Below, in pieces: positions 35,644 to 43,926 of a DNA stretch of 64,000 nucleotides. Where the stretch lies: the NCBI RefSeq assembly GCF_002262885.1, contig NZ_NKYF01000026.1:62001-126000 (forward strand), read 5' to 3'. This stretch comes from Pseudonocardia sp. MH-G8 (GTDB lineage Bacteria; Actinomycetota; Actinomycetes; Mycobacteriales; Pseudonocardiaceae). Positions within the stretch are counted from its first letter, which is position 1. Every line of letters begins with the position of its first letter. The notes beneath the pieces are model-generated. The model ran no database searches. It had not been told where the DNA came from and worked only from the letters and a program-made list of their open reading frames with translations. Both the position numbers and the translations under genes were made by a program.

Positions 35644-36100
35644 CGTCAAGCCTTCTCATCGTCCGTGTGGTCGGCTCGCGTCCGGCGCTCCAGCCAAGGT
35701 CGACGAACGGGATCGGGCAGCTTGGCGTGCAGGAGCACTCGGTCAGATCTCTGCACCCGGCGCTGAGCACGTCGGTCAGCGTGGCCCGGGCCTGGTCCAG
35801 ATCGGCGATCTTCGCTTCGACCTCGGCCAGCTTCCTCGTGGCGGCGCCGCGCAGCCCCGGGCGGGGCCCTCGGTGCGAGCCGACCTCGATCAGCTCGGAG
35901 ATCTCGTCGAGCGTGAACCCGAGACGCGCCAGGCCACGGATGGCCCGCAGCACCGTGACCGCCTCGGGGCCGTACTCGCGGTGCCCGCCCAGGGAGCGCT
36001 GCGGTTCGGGGAGCAGGCCGCGGCGCTCGTAGTAGCGCAGCGTTTGCACGTTCACCCCCGCCGCCTTGGCCAGCTGCCCCGACCGCAGCCCCCTGATCAC
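35624..36100 (-). CDS. MerR-family transcriptional regulator
   Basis: 158 residues. The winged helix-turn-helix is SGQLAKAAGVNVQTLRYYER followed by RGLLPEPQRSLGGHREYGPE. A coiled-coil dimer helix (KLAEVEAKIADLDQARATL) leads to a Cys cluster C116, C122, C124 and C128 (CRDLTECSCTPSCPI) that likely senses metal or thiol stress. The Cys near position 82 used by Hg-type MerR is absent. The start GTG overlaps the stop of the thioredoxin gene as GTGA. The operon promoter upstream carries the MerR dyad, so autoregulation is likely. Confidence 0.9.
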   Translation of the reverse strand: MIRGLRSGQLAKAAGVNVQTLRYYERRGLLPEPQRSLGGHREYGPEAVTVLRAIRGLARLGFTLDEISELIEVGSHRGPRPGLRGAATRKLAEVEAKIADLDQARATLTDVLSAGCRDLTECSCTPSCPIPFVDLGWSAGREPTTRTMRRLDGARTDD

Positions 36101-36846
36101 ACGATCGCCCCCGAACCGGCCCTCGAACCGGCCCTCGAACCGGTCCCCGCGCCGGAGCGGGCGGCTTCGGCCCGGCGGGCGAGCCCGTCCAGCACCTCGA
36201 TCCGCGCCTCCGGCACCCGCACATCCAGCATCAGCCCGCCGTCGCCCGCGATGAGCTGGAAGTCGAAGAACGAGCAGCACGAGGACTCTCGCACGGTCAG
36301 ATCCCGAACGACCGTCTCTACCTCCGAGTCGCCGTCGAGAATCAGCCTCAGCAATTCCGGTTCCGGCCGCTCCATGCTGCGCAGCGCTGCCGCGAACAGC
36401 GCATCGAACTCGGCCTCCCGCAGCGGCTGCTCCGTCGTCGGCAACGTGCACGCGTCGACAGGAGCCCACGCCAGCGGCACCGGCACGGACTCGTCTGCCG
36501 GGCGGTCTTCGACCGCCGTGCCCAGCAGCTCACGTACAGCGTCCTCAGGCTGCGCTCCAGTCAGCATACCGACCGCTTTGCGGTCGGTGAACAGGATCAG
36601 CGTCGGGGTCGACGACACCGCGTACCGACGCACCAGCTCCGGGTTCTCGTCGGCGTTGACTTTCACGACCGGTACCCGGCCTGCGTAGTCGGCCGCCAGC
36701 GCCTCGAGGATTGGAGCAAAGCGGCGGCAGCTCCCGCACCAAATCGCGAAGAACTCGACCAGCATCGGCCCGTCGGCGCCGAGCACCTCCTGGTCGAACC
36801 TCGCGTCGCTGGTCTCACCCACCGCGCTCACAGCGGTCTCGCTCAC
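36097..36846 (-). CDS. Thioredoxin fused to a Cys-Cys domain (MerR-linked)
   Basis: 249 residues. The N-terminal thioredoxin domain has the redox pair C37-G-S-C40 (EFFAIWCGSCRRFAP) and the cis-Pro loop VSSTPTLILF. Residues ~130-225 form a second domain with C133 (CTLPTTEQPLREAEF) and adjacent C190-C191 (RESSCCSFFDFQL), a type found near MerR genes in actinobacteria. The tail repeats GSRA units encoded by a 12-bp tandem repeat. First gene of an operon with MerR and the SpoIIAA-like gene. Probable role: thiol or metal detoxification; substrate inferred only. Confidence 0.82.
   Translation of the reverse strand: MSETAVSAVGETSDARFDQEVLGADGPMLVEFFAIWCGSCRRFAPILEALAADYAGRVPVVKVNADENPELVRRYAVSSTPTLILFTDRKAVGMLTGAQPEDAVRELLGTAVEDRPADESVPVPLAWAPVDACTLPTTEQPLREAEFDALFAAALRSMERPEPELLRLILDGDSEVETVVRDLTVRESSCCSFFDFQLIAGDGGLMLDVRVPEARIEVLDGLARRAEAARSGAGTGSRAGSRAGSGAIV
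36112..36147. repeat. 12-bp tandem repeat, three copies
   Basis: Units cgaaccggccct at 36112-36123 and 36124-36135, and cgaaccggtccc at 36136-36147. On the minus strand they encode the R-A-G-S tail of the thioredoxin fusion. Confidence 0.85.
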
Positions 36847-36888
36847 TGCACTCGCCTCCCGTGGGGCCCGCCATCGAGCCAGACACCC

Positions 36889-36919
36889 ACGCTAAGCCTG
36901 TACCTAGGTACCGGATGCA
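36889..36919 (-). promoter_or_regulatory. MerR-type promoter/operator with 19-bp spacer
   Basis: Minus strand -35 TTGCAT (36919-36914) and -10-like TTAGCG (36894-36889) are separated by 19 bp. That spacer is filled by the palindrome CCGGTACCTAGGTACAGG (core GTACCTAGGTAC perfect). An over-long spacer with a central dyad is the hallmark of MerR-activated promoters. It lies about 45 nt before the thioredoxin start. Confidence 0.72.
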
Positions 36920-36949
36920 AGTGCTCGAGGACGTCTCGTAGTTCACGTC

Positions 36950-37309
36950 AAACTGCGAGGAGAGTTCAGTTAACTAGCCGCTGCATCGCCCACCGCGGCG
37001 TGCGCCGCGTCGCCCCGCCGGCCGTCGGGGCCGTGCCCGAGGCGTTCCGGCACCCGCGTCACGGTCTGGGTGGGTATGCATCACGCACGTCGGCTGTGAT
37101 CCACCGGGTCAGTACGAGCGCCAGCATTGCGAGTCGGGCGGTGTGTTCCATCAGCGGATCAAGGTCGCCTGTACCGGGCGAAGGAGGCGCGGAGGCGCCG
37201 AGTCTCGGAGCGAGAGAAGGTGACGGGGTGGGTACTCGACGGCGTTGGGCCTCGTCTCTACAGCATGACGGCGCTCATCGTGGCGGCGGACCGTGGTTAG
37301 GCTCGACGC
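36950..37309 (+). other. Intergenic stretch without recognised gene
   Basis: 360 nt between the MerR operon promoter and the PASTA gene. Short frames only; one minus-strand frame (EHTARLAMLALVLTRWITAD) near 37080-37150 is hydrophobic but lacks supporting signals. Confidence 0.3.
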
Positions 37310-37591
37310 ATGGCCGACGAGGAGCACGTCCTGGTCCCGGCGATGATCGGGCTTGACATCGTCGACGCCCAAGCGCTGGCGCTTGCGGCCCGCGTCGTGA
37401 CTGTTACAGAGGACCCGGACTTGCCACCTCCTCTGTCCGGCGTCGTCGTCGACCAGCAACCGGCCGCCGGAACGCAGGTCTTCCCAGGAGAGCCCGTCAC
37501 GATCTGGGTCGAGGAGAAGGGGGGAGGCGGCGGCTCGGCGCCGCTGGACCCCGGGCCCCTACAGCCCGCCGGAACCAGATTTGGGCCATGA
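37310..37591 (+). CDS. Small PASTA-domain protein
   Basis: 93 residues containing a single PASTA domain: LVPAMIGLDIVDAQALALAA, then SGVVVDQQPAAGTQVFPGEP and VTIWVEE. PASTA domains bind muropeptides when extracellular, but this protein has no signal peptide or membrane helix. Similar stand-alone PASTA proteins occur in actinobacteria. A Gly/Pro-rich tail follows. It ends 20 nt before the IS66 insertion, which has not disrupted it. No strong ribosome-binding site. Confidence 0.7.
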   Translation: MADEEHVLVPAMIGLDIVDAQALALAARVVTVTEDPDLPPPLSGVVVDQQPAAGTQVFPGEPVTIWVEEKGGGGGSAPLDPGPLQPAGTRFGP

Positions 37592-37602
37592 CCAAGGACC
37601 TG

Positions 37603-37610
37603 GTCCCGCG
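37603..37610. repeat. Target-site duplication, left copy
   Basis: GTCCCGCG directly before the left inverted repeat; identical to 39105-39112. Confidence 0.88.
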
Positions 37611-37663
37611 GTAACTGGTCAGGTCGGCGGGGCCGCTTGATCGACATGTGAGACGATCCTGGT

Positions 37664-39091
37664 GTGCCGGTCGGGGGTGAGCGTCCGTCCTACGACGAGC
37701 TCGCCGCGCTGGTCGCGAGCCAGGCCGCGGAGATCGCGGCGTTGCGGGCCGAGGTGGCGGAGTTGAAGCGCCGGCTCGGGCAGGACTCGCAGAACTCCTC
37801 GAAGCCGCCGTCGTCGGACTCGCCGTTCATCAAACCGGCCCCGAAATCGTTGCGCCGCCGCAGCGGGCGCAAGCCTGGTGGGCAGTCCGGGCATCCCGGT
37901 TCGACGTTGGCCCAGGTCTGCGACCCGGACGAGGTCGTGTGTCATGAGCCGGGCCCGTGCGGCGGCTGCGGTGCTGATCTGAGCGGGGCCGTGCAGGTGG
38001 GTGTGGAACGGCGGCAGGTGTTCGACCTGCCCCCGATCCGGGTGCGAGTGACCGAGCACCAGCTGATCACGCGGCGGTGCGGCTGCGGAACCAGCACCTG
38101 CGCGAAGCCGCCGCAGACGGCGACGGCGCCGGTGCAGTACGGGCCCCGGATCGCCGCGATCACCGTCTACCTCTACGTCGGGCAGTTCCTGTCCCGCAAA
38201 CGCACCGCCCAGGCGTTGGCCGAGTTGTTCGGCACCCCGGTCTCGGAAGCCACCGTGGTCTCGGAAGCCACCGTGGCGACGATGACCCGACGCGCCGCGA
38301 ACGGTCTGACCGGTTTCCTCGACACGGTCGCCGACCGCCTCGCCGACGCGGAAGTGGTCGGGTTCGACGAGACCGGGCTGCGCGTTGCGGGCGGGTTGGC
38401 CTGGGTGCACTGCGCCCGCACCGACCGCTACACGCTGATCACCTGCCACCCCAAACGCGGCCGCGACGGTATCGCCGCCGCCGCAGTCCTGCCCCGGTTC
38501 GCCGGCATCGCGGTGCACGACGCCTGGGCCCCGTATGACACCTACCTCGATGCTGTCCACCAGTTGTGCTGCGCGCACGCGGTGCGGGAACTACGCGCCG
38601 CCGCCGAAGCCGCACCCACCCGCAACGGCTGGCACTGGGCCACCCAGGGCCAGGACGCGCTCACCGCCATCCAGAAACTCGTCACCGACGCCGCCACCGC
38701 GGGCCACCCGCTCGACTCCGAAGCGTTGGGCGTCCACATCCACACCTTCCGCTGCGCCGCCCTGATCGGGGCCGCGCAAACCCGCGGCCGCTCCACCCCG
38801 ATCATGGCCAAACACCACGCCCTGGCCCGACGGCTGGTCACCCGCCACGACGACTACCTGCGGTTCGTCCACGACCCCCGCGTCCCTGCCGACAACAACG
38901 GCGCCGAACGCGACATACGGATGATCAAGCTGCGGCAGAAGGTGTCCGGTTGCCTGCGCACCCTCACCGGCGCCCAACAATTCTGCGCGATACGCAGCTA
39001 CCTCTCCACCGCCGCCAAACACGGCAGGCACTTCTTCGACACCCTCGTCATGCTCGCCGAGGGACGGCCCTGGCTGCCCGCACTCTCATGA
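37664..39091 (+). CDS. tnpC: IS66-family transposase (TnpC-type)
   Basis: 475 residues. An N-terminal leucine-zipper-like helix (AEIAALRAEVAELKRRL) is followed by the SQNSSKPPSSD motif. A zinc-finger region (GPCGGCGADL, RRCGCGTSTC) precedes the DDE core (VGFDETGLRVAGG, HDAWAPYDTY, NNGAERDIRMIKLRQKVSG). The C-terminal segment matches IS66 (AIRSYLSTAAKHG). An 18-bp in-frame tandem duplication adds V-S-E-A-T-V within the segment before ATMTRRAAN. The GTG start lies 39 nt inside the left end, and the stop codon lies within the right inverted repeat. Confidence 0.93.
   Translation: MPVGGERPSYDELAALVASQAAEIAALRAEVAELKRRLGQDSQNSSKPPSSDSPFIKPAPKSLRRRSGRKPGGQSGHPGSTLAQVCDPDEVVCHEPGPCGGCGADLSGAVQVGVERRQVFDLPPIRVRVTEHQLITRRCGCGTSTCAKPPQTATAPVQYGPRIAAITVYLYVGQFLSRKRTAQALAELFGTPVSEATVVSEATVATMTRRAANGLTGFLDTVADRLADAEVVGFDETGLRVAGGLAWVHCARTDRYTLITCHPKRGRDGIAAAAVLPRFAGIAVHDAWAPYDTYLDAVHQLCCAHAVRELRAAAEAAPTRNGWHWATQGQDALTAIQKLVTDAATAGHPLDSEALGVHIHTFRCAALIGAAQTRGRSTPIMAKHHALARRLVTRHDDYLRFVHDPRVPADNNGAERDIRMIKLRQKVSGCLRTLTGAQQFCAIRSYLSTAAKHGRHFFDTLVMLAEGRPWLPALS
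38240..38275. repeat. 18-bp perfect tandem duplication inside the transposase gene
   Basis: gtctcggaagccaccgtg occurs at 38240-38257 and 38258-38275, duplicating six codons in frame. Confidence 0.9.
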
Positions 39092-39104
39092 CCTGACTAG
39101 TTAC

Positions 39105-39112
39105 GTCCCGCG
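39105..39112. repeat. Target-site duplication, right copy
   Basis: GTCCCGCG directly after the right inverted repeat; identical to 37603-37610. Confidence 0.88.
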
Positions 39113-39208
39113 TACGTCCGCCAGGGACGCCGGTTCGGGGCTACATCCGGTGGCCGCCCTACCTGGGCGTAGTTGGCCAGCTCTTCCTCGCCGACCGCCC
39201 ACCAATGA

Positions 39209-39460
39209 TCAGCGGAGCGGTCCGGCCCTGCGCCTGCGCACAGCCGCTGCGATCCGCAATGGCAGCAGCCCGATCAGGGGTGCGCGCCTGCCGAGGTCGG
39301 TCCGGTCCTCGCGGTCGAATGCGGAGGCATAGCGGCAGGCAGTCGCGGCATCCGCGTAGGTCTTGCTGCCCAATGCTCCGCATCCGCGCGCACACGTCCA
39401 GGACATGGTCGGTCCGTCGGCGCGAAACCGGAAGCGGTGCCCGAACATTGTGCAGCGCAT
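39209..39460 (-). CDS. Small conserved hypothetical protein, possible Zn-ribbon
   Basis: 83 residues: MRCTMFGHRFRFRADGPTMS, then W-T-C-A-R-G-C-G-A-L-G-S-K, resembling a treble-clef or ribbon knuckle with C-x3-C. A basic helical tail (REDRTDLGRRAPLIGLLPLR) follows. I recognise the pattern as a conserved actinobacterial small protein without known role. A GGGTAG box at 39469-39474 lies 8 nt from the ATG, so the transcript could be leaderless. Divergent from the MFS gene. Confidence 0.65.
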   Translation of the reverse strand: MRCTMFGHRFRFRADGPTMSWTCARGCGALGSKTYADAATACRYASAFDREDRTDLGRRAPLIGLLPLRIAAAVRRRRAGPLR

Positions 39461-39512
39461 GTCAGGAGCTACCCGTTCGCATCCCCAACCATGCCGCGGG
39501 TAGCCGAGGGTC
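39461..39512. promoter_or_regulatory. Divergent promoter region with two GGGTAG boxes
   Basis: Minus strand GGGTAG at 39474-39469 and plus strand GGGTAG at 39498-39503 (with GCAT 15 nt before it) face the two divergent genes, each about 10 nt from its start codon. Both are compatible with SigB/SigF-type leaderless transcription. Confidence 0.4.
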
Positions 39513-42030
39513 GTGGGCAACGGGACGCAGACGGCGACAATCGAGACCAAAGTTCCGGCGCGGCTGGATCGGCTGCCGTGGTCGAGGTTCCACTGGCGAG
39601 TCTTGATCGGGCTCGGCACGGTGTGGATCCTCGACGGGCTCGAGGTCACGATGGTCGGGTCGGTGGCCGCGCGGCTCGCCGAACCCGGTAGCGGCATCGA
39701 GATCAGCGTCGGCCAGATCGGGCTCGCCGCGGCGGTCTACATCGTTGGCGCTTGCACCGGGGCGCTGTTCTTCGGTCAGCTCACCGACCGCTTCGGTCGC
39801 AAGAAGCTGTTCCTGCTCACGCTGGTGGTCTACATCGTGGCAACGGTGGCGACAGCGTTCTCGTTCGCACCCTGGTACTTCTACCTGGCGCGGTTCTTCA
39901 CCGGCGCGGGGATCGGCGGCGAGTACGCCGCGATCAACTCCGCGATCGACGAGCTGATCCCGGCGCGCGTCCGTGGACGGGTCGACCTCGTCGTGAACGG
40001 CTCCTACTGGCTGGGGGCCGCGGCGGGTTCGGCTCTTGCTGTGGTCTTCCTGTCCACCGCGGTGTTCGCCGTCGACCTCGGCTGGCGCCTGGCCTTCGGG
40101 CTCGGCGCCGTGCTCGGGTTGGTGATCCTCTTCGTGCGCCGGCACGTGCCGGAGAGCCCGCGGTGGTTGTTCATCCACGGTCGCGAGGAGGAGGCCGAGC
40201 GGATCGTCGACGGAATCGAGCGGGAGGTCGCTGGGGAGACCGACGACGGCCTCGACGAGCCCGAGGCGAGCATCACCGTCCGGCAGCGCACGACGATCCC
40301 GTTCCGCGAGATCGCGCGGACCGCGTTCTCGCTCTACCCGCGGCGCGCCGTGCTGTGCCTCGCGCTGTTCGTCGGGCAGGCACGGCATTACCTTCAACCT
40401 GGGCACGCTCGTTTCCACCTACTACGGGGTCGCGTCCGGGCTCGCGCCGCTGTTCCTCGTCGCCTATGGGCTGGGGAACTTCCTCGGCCCGGTGACGCTG
40501 GGCCGGCTGTTCGACACCCTGGGGCGCAAGCCGATGATCGCCGGTTCTTACCTGGGTGCCGCGGTGCTCACCGTGCCGCTGGCCTGGGTGTTCGTCTCTC
40601 AGCTCGGCGGTCCGTGGTTCTTCCTGGCGATGCTCGTGCTCACGTTCTTCGTCGCGTCGGCCGGGGCCAGCGCGGCGTACCTCACCGTCAGCGAGATCTT
40701 CCCGATGGAGACGAGGGCTCTGGCGATCGCCTTCTTCTACGCGGTGGGCACCGCGATCGGCGGGATCACCGGGCCTCTCCTGTTCGGCGGGTTCATCGAA
40801 TCCGGGAACCGGGAGCTGGTCGCGATCGGGTTCCTCGTCAGCGGTGCGGTCGTTGCGGTCGGCGGCGTCGCGGAGATCCTGTTCGGGGTGCGGGCCGAGC
40901 GCGCCTCGCTCGAAGACATCGCACAGCCCCTTACCGCGGCCGACGCCGAGGACGGCGGCCAGGGGGACGGGGACGAGGAAACCCAGGCGCAGCGGCTGCG
41001 CCGGCAGGCCGAACAGGTCAGGGCCGACGCGGCACAGCACCGTGCCACGGCCGCGGACCTGCGCGCCCGCGACGGCGGTGGCCGCTCCCGCGACGATCGC
41101 ATGCGCGCGGAGGAGACACTCGCCGAAATCGCGAACCTGCGCGCCGCCGAGCTGGAGCAGATCGCGGAGGCCAGGGACGTGCTCGCGGCCGCCCGAGCGG
41201 ACGACGCGGCGCTCGCGGCCCGGGCCGGAGAGCAGCGGGCCCGGTCGCTCGCCGAGCGGCAGGAGGCCTTGGGAGCTGCCGACGAGCCGACCGCGGCTCA
41301 GCATGCTGATCGGGCACAGGCCGCGCAGGAGCACGCCCTGGCCATCGACGAGCAACGGCGCTCCGCGGAGGAGCAGCGCGCCGCCGAGCACGGTGAGCCG
41401 GACGACACCGACGAAAGGCCTGCCGGCCCCGAGGTCCACCGGGCCCGCGCCCGTCTGTACGAGGCCCGCGCCGCCGTGCACGAGGCACGGGCGGCGGCCG
41501 CGGCCGCGAGGGCCGCGCGCCACGAGCAGGGTGCAAGCGACGCGGAGCGCCAGGTCACCCGCGCGGAACAACAGGCCGACGCCGCCGAGCACCGGGTGAC
41601 CGCCGCCGAACATCGCAAGGCCGCCGACGACATCGGTGCCCGGACCGGCGACGCGGAGGTCGGGCAGCGACTTCGCCGCGAGCATGAGATGCAACAGCGC
41701 ATCCGGGAGCGGATCGAGCGCAGGCAGACATGTGGGCGCTCGGGCCTGGGACGCCTGCGTCCGGGCTCGAGCGCGGCACTGGCGAGCGCGCGGTTGTGGG
41801 GATCATCCGGCTACGACGGCGCCGCCGAGCGCGCCCTCGACCGCGAGATCGACGTCATCGCGCGGGCCCTCGAGGAACACGGCACTATCCCGCGCACCGA
41901 GTTGGCGCGGATGGTCGGAGCGCGATATTGGGGCCCGGGTCGGTTCTCGGCCGCGCTTCAGGCAGCCGTCGAGGAGGGCAGGGCGCAGCGCGTGGGACGG
42001 CAGGCGATTGCGCCATCGGACAGCGGCTAG
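39513..42030 (+). pseudogene. Frameshifted MFS transporter with C-terminal coiled coil and winged helix
   Basis: Codons 1-290 form the first half of an MFS sugar-porter-like transporter (LTDRFGRKKLFLLTLVVYIV, ESPRWLFIHGREEEAERI). At about 40383 a small deletion, apparently ~4 codons plus a frame change, shifts the frame. Similarity resumes as ITFNLGTLVSTYYGVASGLA and GRLFDTLGRKPMIAGSYLGA to the last helices. About 300 residues of Ala/Glu/Arg-rich coiled coil follow, then a winged-helix-like end (EEHGTIPRTELARMVGARYW). The repaired protein would be ~840 residues. As read, only a truncated 600-residue out-of-frame product forms. A sequencing error cannot be excluded. Confidence 0.78.
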
Positions 42031-42156
42031 ACACAGCTCCAGTCTCCTTGCTAGATCAGAGCCTCTCCACCGCCCAGGACGATTCACGAATACCAAGATC
42101 GGGCTCCGGCGATGATGCGCTTTTCATCGGCGACACTGTTCCCGGTGGTCATTAGC

Positions 42157-42176
42157 AACTTGCAACGTTGCGAGTT
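42157..42176. repeat. 20-bp near-perfect palindrome
   Basis: AACTTGCAACGTTGCGAGTT, one mismatched pair, in the convergent gap between the MFS fusion and the PLD-DnaB gene. No T-tract, so it may be an operator or recombination site rather than a terminator. Confidence 0.6.
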
Positions 42177-42191
42177 TCAGTGACGCCCCGC

Positions 42192-43652
42192 TTATGGATT
42201 CGCGAGGGTTGCGAATCGCGAGTAGTGCAGCTGGTGCGCGACGGTCACCGTGCTCGTTGGACCATAGCGGTTCTTCGCAACGATCAGGTCCGCCTCGCCG
42301 GCTCTCGGGTCGTCGCGCTCGTAGTAGTCCGGCCGGTGCAACAACAGCAGCACGTCGGTAGCCTGTGCGATGGTGTCGGCGTCGCGTAGGTCGCCGATCA
42401 GAGGGCGCCGGTCGACGCGCTGCTCCGCCTGCCTGCCGAGGTCCGCGCACGCGACGATCGGGATCTCGAGCTCCATCGCCAAGGCTTTGAGGCGGCGGGC
42501 GATCTCAGCGACCTCCCGCTCCCGATTGTCTGCGAAGGACCTTGCCACGATCGCGTTCAGGGGGTCGACGACAACGAGGCCGAGTCGATGCTCGCCCACG
42601 CACTTGATCAGCGCTGATGATAATGCGTCTAGGTCAGGTGCCGGGCCGGCTTCGATGAACAGCGGGTCTTCCGCTATCTCTGTCATCTTCTTCGCCATGC
42701 GAATCCAGTCATTGTCTGTCATTCGGCCCGCCCGCATATCGGCGAGTCGGATCCGCGCCTCGGCCGACAGAATCCGGTGGACCACCTCGTCCTTCAACAT
42801 TTTGAACGTGAAGATTGCCGCAGGAACCTTCTGCTTGAGAGCAGCGGCCCCCAGCATGTCGAGTGCGAGGGTGGTCCGTCCGGCGCCGGGCCGCGAGGCG
42901 ATCACCGTCAGAGAGCCGGGGATCAAGCAGCCCAGGGTCGCATCAAGGTCCTCGAACCCGGTCGTCACGCCGGCACCGATCGGACCATGCGAGGCGACCT
43001 TGTCGAGCTTGTCAACTGTGCTCTGCAGGAGCTCCTCAAGAACCTCCGGCACCTGGACTTCAGTGCGCCCAAGTCCGAAACGAGCGGCCTGAGCGCCGAA
43101 CTGCATCTGCCGCAGCAGTCGCTCATCGAGCCGCCGCACTGTCGGGGAGCCGACAACCGTCAGATGCGCCTCGTGCAATCGCCCAATGAGATCGTCACCA
43201 TCCTCGCGGGAGTCGAACGTTACCGCGTTCTCGAAATTCGACCCCAGTCCTCCCATGGTCAGATTGGCCGACCCCACCCAGGCTGAGGAGTGGCCGTCGG
43301 CGTGCCCAAGGAGGTATGTCTTCGCGTTCTGGAAGTCGGGCGCCATGACGACGAACACCTCGATCCGACCCGGGTAGTCCTCCGACAGGGCGAGCAGGGC
43401 GCGCAGTGCGGGAACCTCGTACTGCAGCGGGCTCCCGCCGATCAGCACCTCGAGACGGGCGCCGCGTTCCACCAGTTCTTCAAGGTCTGGCTCGACGCTG
43501 GACAGGCCGGCCGTCGTGAAGAAGCCAGTCCGCAGTCGCACGGACACCGCTGATGGCAGCTCGCGACGGAGCCACGCGAGCAGATGGTCATCCCGACCGT
43601 CGAGGCGGTAATCGACAACGCGCACACCGCAGCCTGGCACAAGATGACTCAC
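42192..43652 (-). CDS. PLD-like nuclease domain fused to DnaB-type helicase domain
   Basis: 486 residues from GTG 43652. Residues ~10-170 resemble an NgoFVII/PLD-type nuclease (LEVLIGGSPLQYEVPALRAL, QNAKTYLLG, GSANLTMGGLGSNFENAV), but the H-x-K His is replaced by Asn (N-A-K at 109-111). Residues ~225-486 are a DnaB/RecA-like ATPase: TTGFEDLDATLG, Walker A RPGAGRTT with Arg replacing the invariant Lys, Walker B LGLVVVDPL, and DLRDADTIAQATDVLLLLHR, KNRYGPTSTVTV. The DnaB N-terminal primase-binding domain is absent. Not a replicative helicase; it may act in defence or DNA repair. Both catalytic sites are atypical. Confidence 0.8.
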   Translation of the reverse strand: MSHLVPGCGVRVVDYRLDGRDDHLLAWLRRELPSAVSVRLRTGFFTTAGLSSVEPDLEELVERGARLEVLIGGSPLQYEVPALRALLALSEDYPGRIEVFVVMAPDFQNAKTYLLGHADGHSSAWVGSANLTMGGLGSNFENAVTFDSREDGDDLIGRLHEAHLTVVGSPTVRRLDERLLRQMQFGAQAARFGLGRTEVQVPEVLEELLQSTVDKLDKVASHGPIGAGVTTGFEDLDATLGCLIPGSLTVIASRPGAGRTTLALDMLGAAALKQKVPAAIFTFKMLKDEVVHRILSAEARIRLADMRAGRMTDNDWIRMAKKMTEIAEDPLFIEAGPAPDLDALSSALIKCVGEHRLGLVVVDPLNAIVARSFADNREREVAEIARRLKALAMELEIPIVACADLGRQAEQRVDRRPLIGDLRDADTIAQATDVLLLLHRPDYYERDDPRAGEADLIVAKNRYGPTSTVTVAHQLHYSRFATLANP

Positions 43653-43690
43653 CTCTCCCACCCCGACGACGACAGCACGCTGCGATCTTC

Positions 43691-43709
43691 CAACTGAGTT
43701 GATCAGTTG
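43691..43709. promoter_or_regulatory. Inverted repeat upstream of PLD-DnaB gene
   Basis: CAACTGA-N5-TCAGTTG, perfect 7-bp arms, about 40 nt before the PLD-DnaB start. A likely operator or part of its promoter. Confidence 0.5.
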
Positions 43710-43926
43710 AGCAGGGTTCGCGGAGCGGCGGGGGTTATTGGTGATGGCGCTACATCTCGCCCGCCGCCGCTGAGGCCATCGGTGCGCCGACCGGATCACC
43801 AGTTGTGGCCGGTGAACTTGTCTCGCCGTACTGAGACCTGGCTCGAACGAGCAAGTTCAGGTGCTGCCGACGAGATTCGACCCCTGGTCTGCGGGTTGAC
43901 GTCCAGGTGCGGCTGTGGTCTGGTGT

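Larger units (their letters stand above)
37611..39104 (+). mobile_element. Complete IS66-family insertion sequence (transposase-only type)
   Basis: 1494 bp bounded by 15-bp terminal inverted repeats: left GTAACTGGTCAGGTC (37611-37625) and right GTAACTAGTCAGGTC read on the minus strand (39104-39090), one mismatch. It is flanked by a perfect 8-bp direct repeat GTCCCGCG, the duplication size known for IS66. It carries only the large transposase gene, not the small accessory tnpA/tnpB genes, as in the ISBst12-like subgroup. Intact ends and target duplication imply a fairly recent insertion. Confidence 0.92.
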
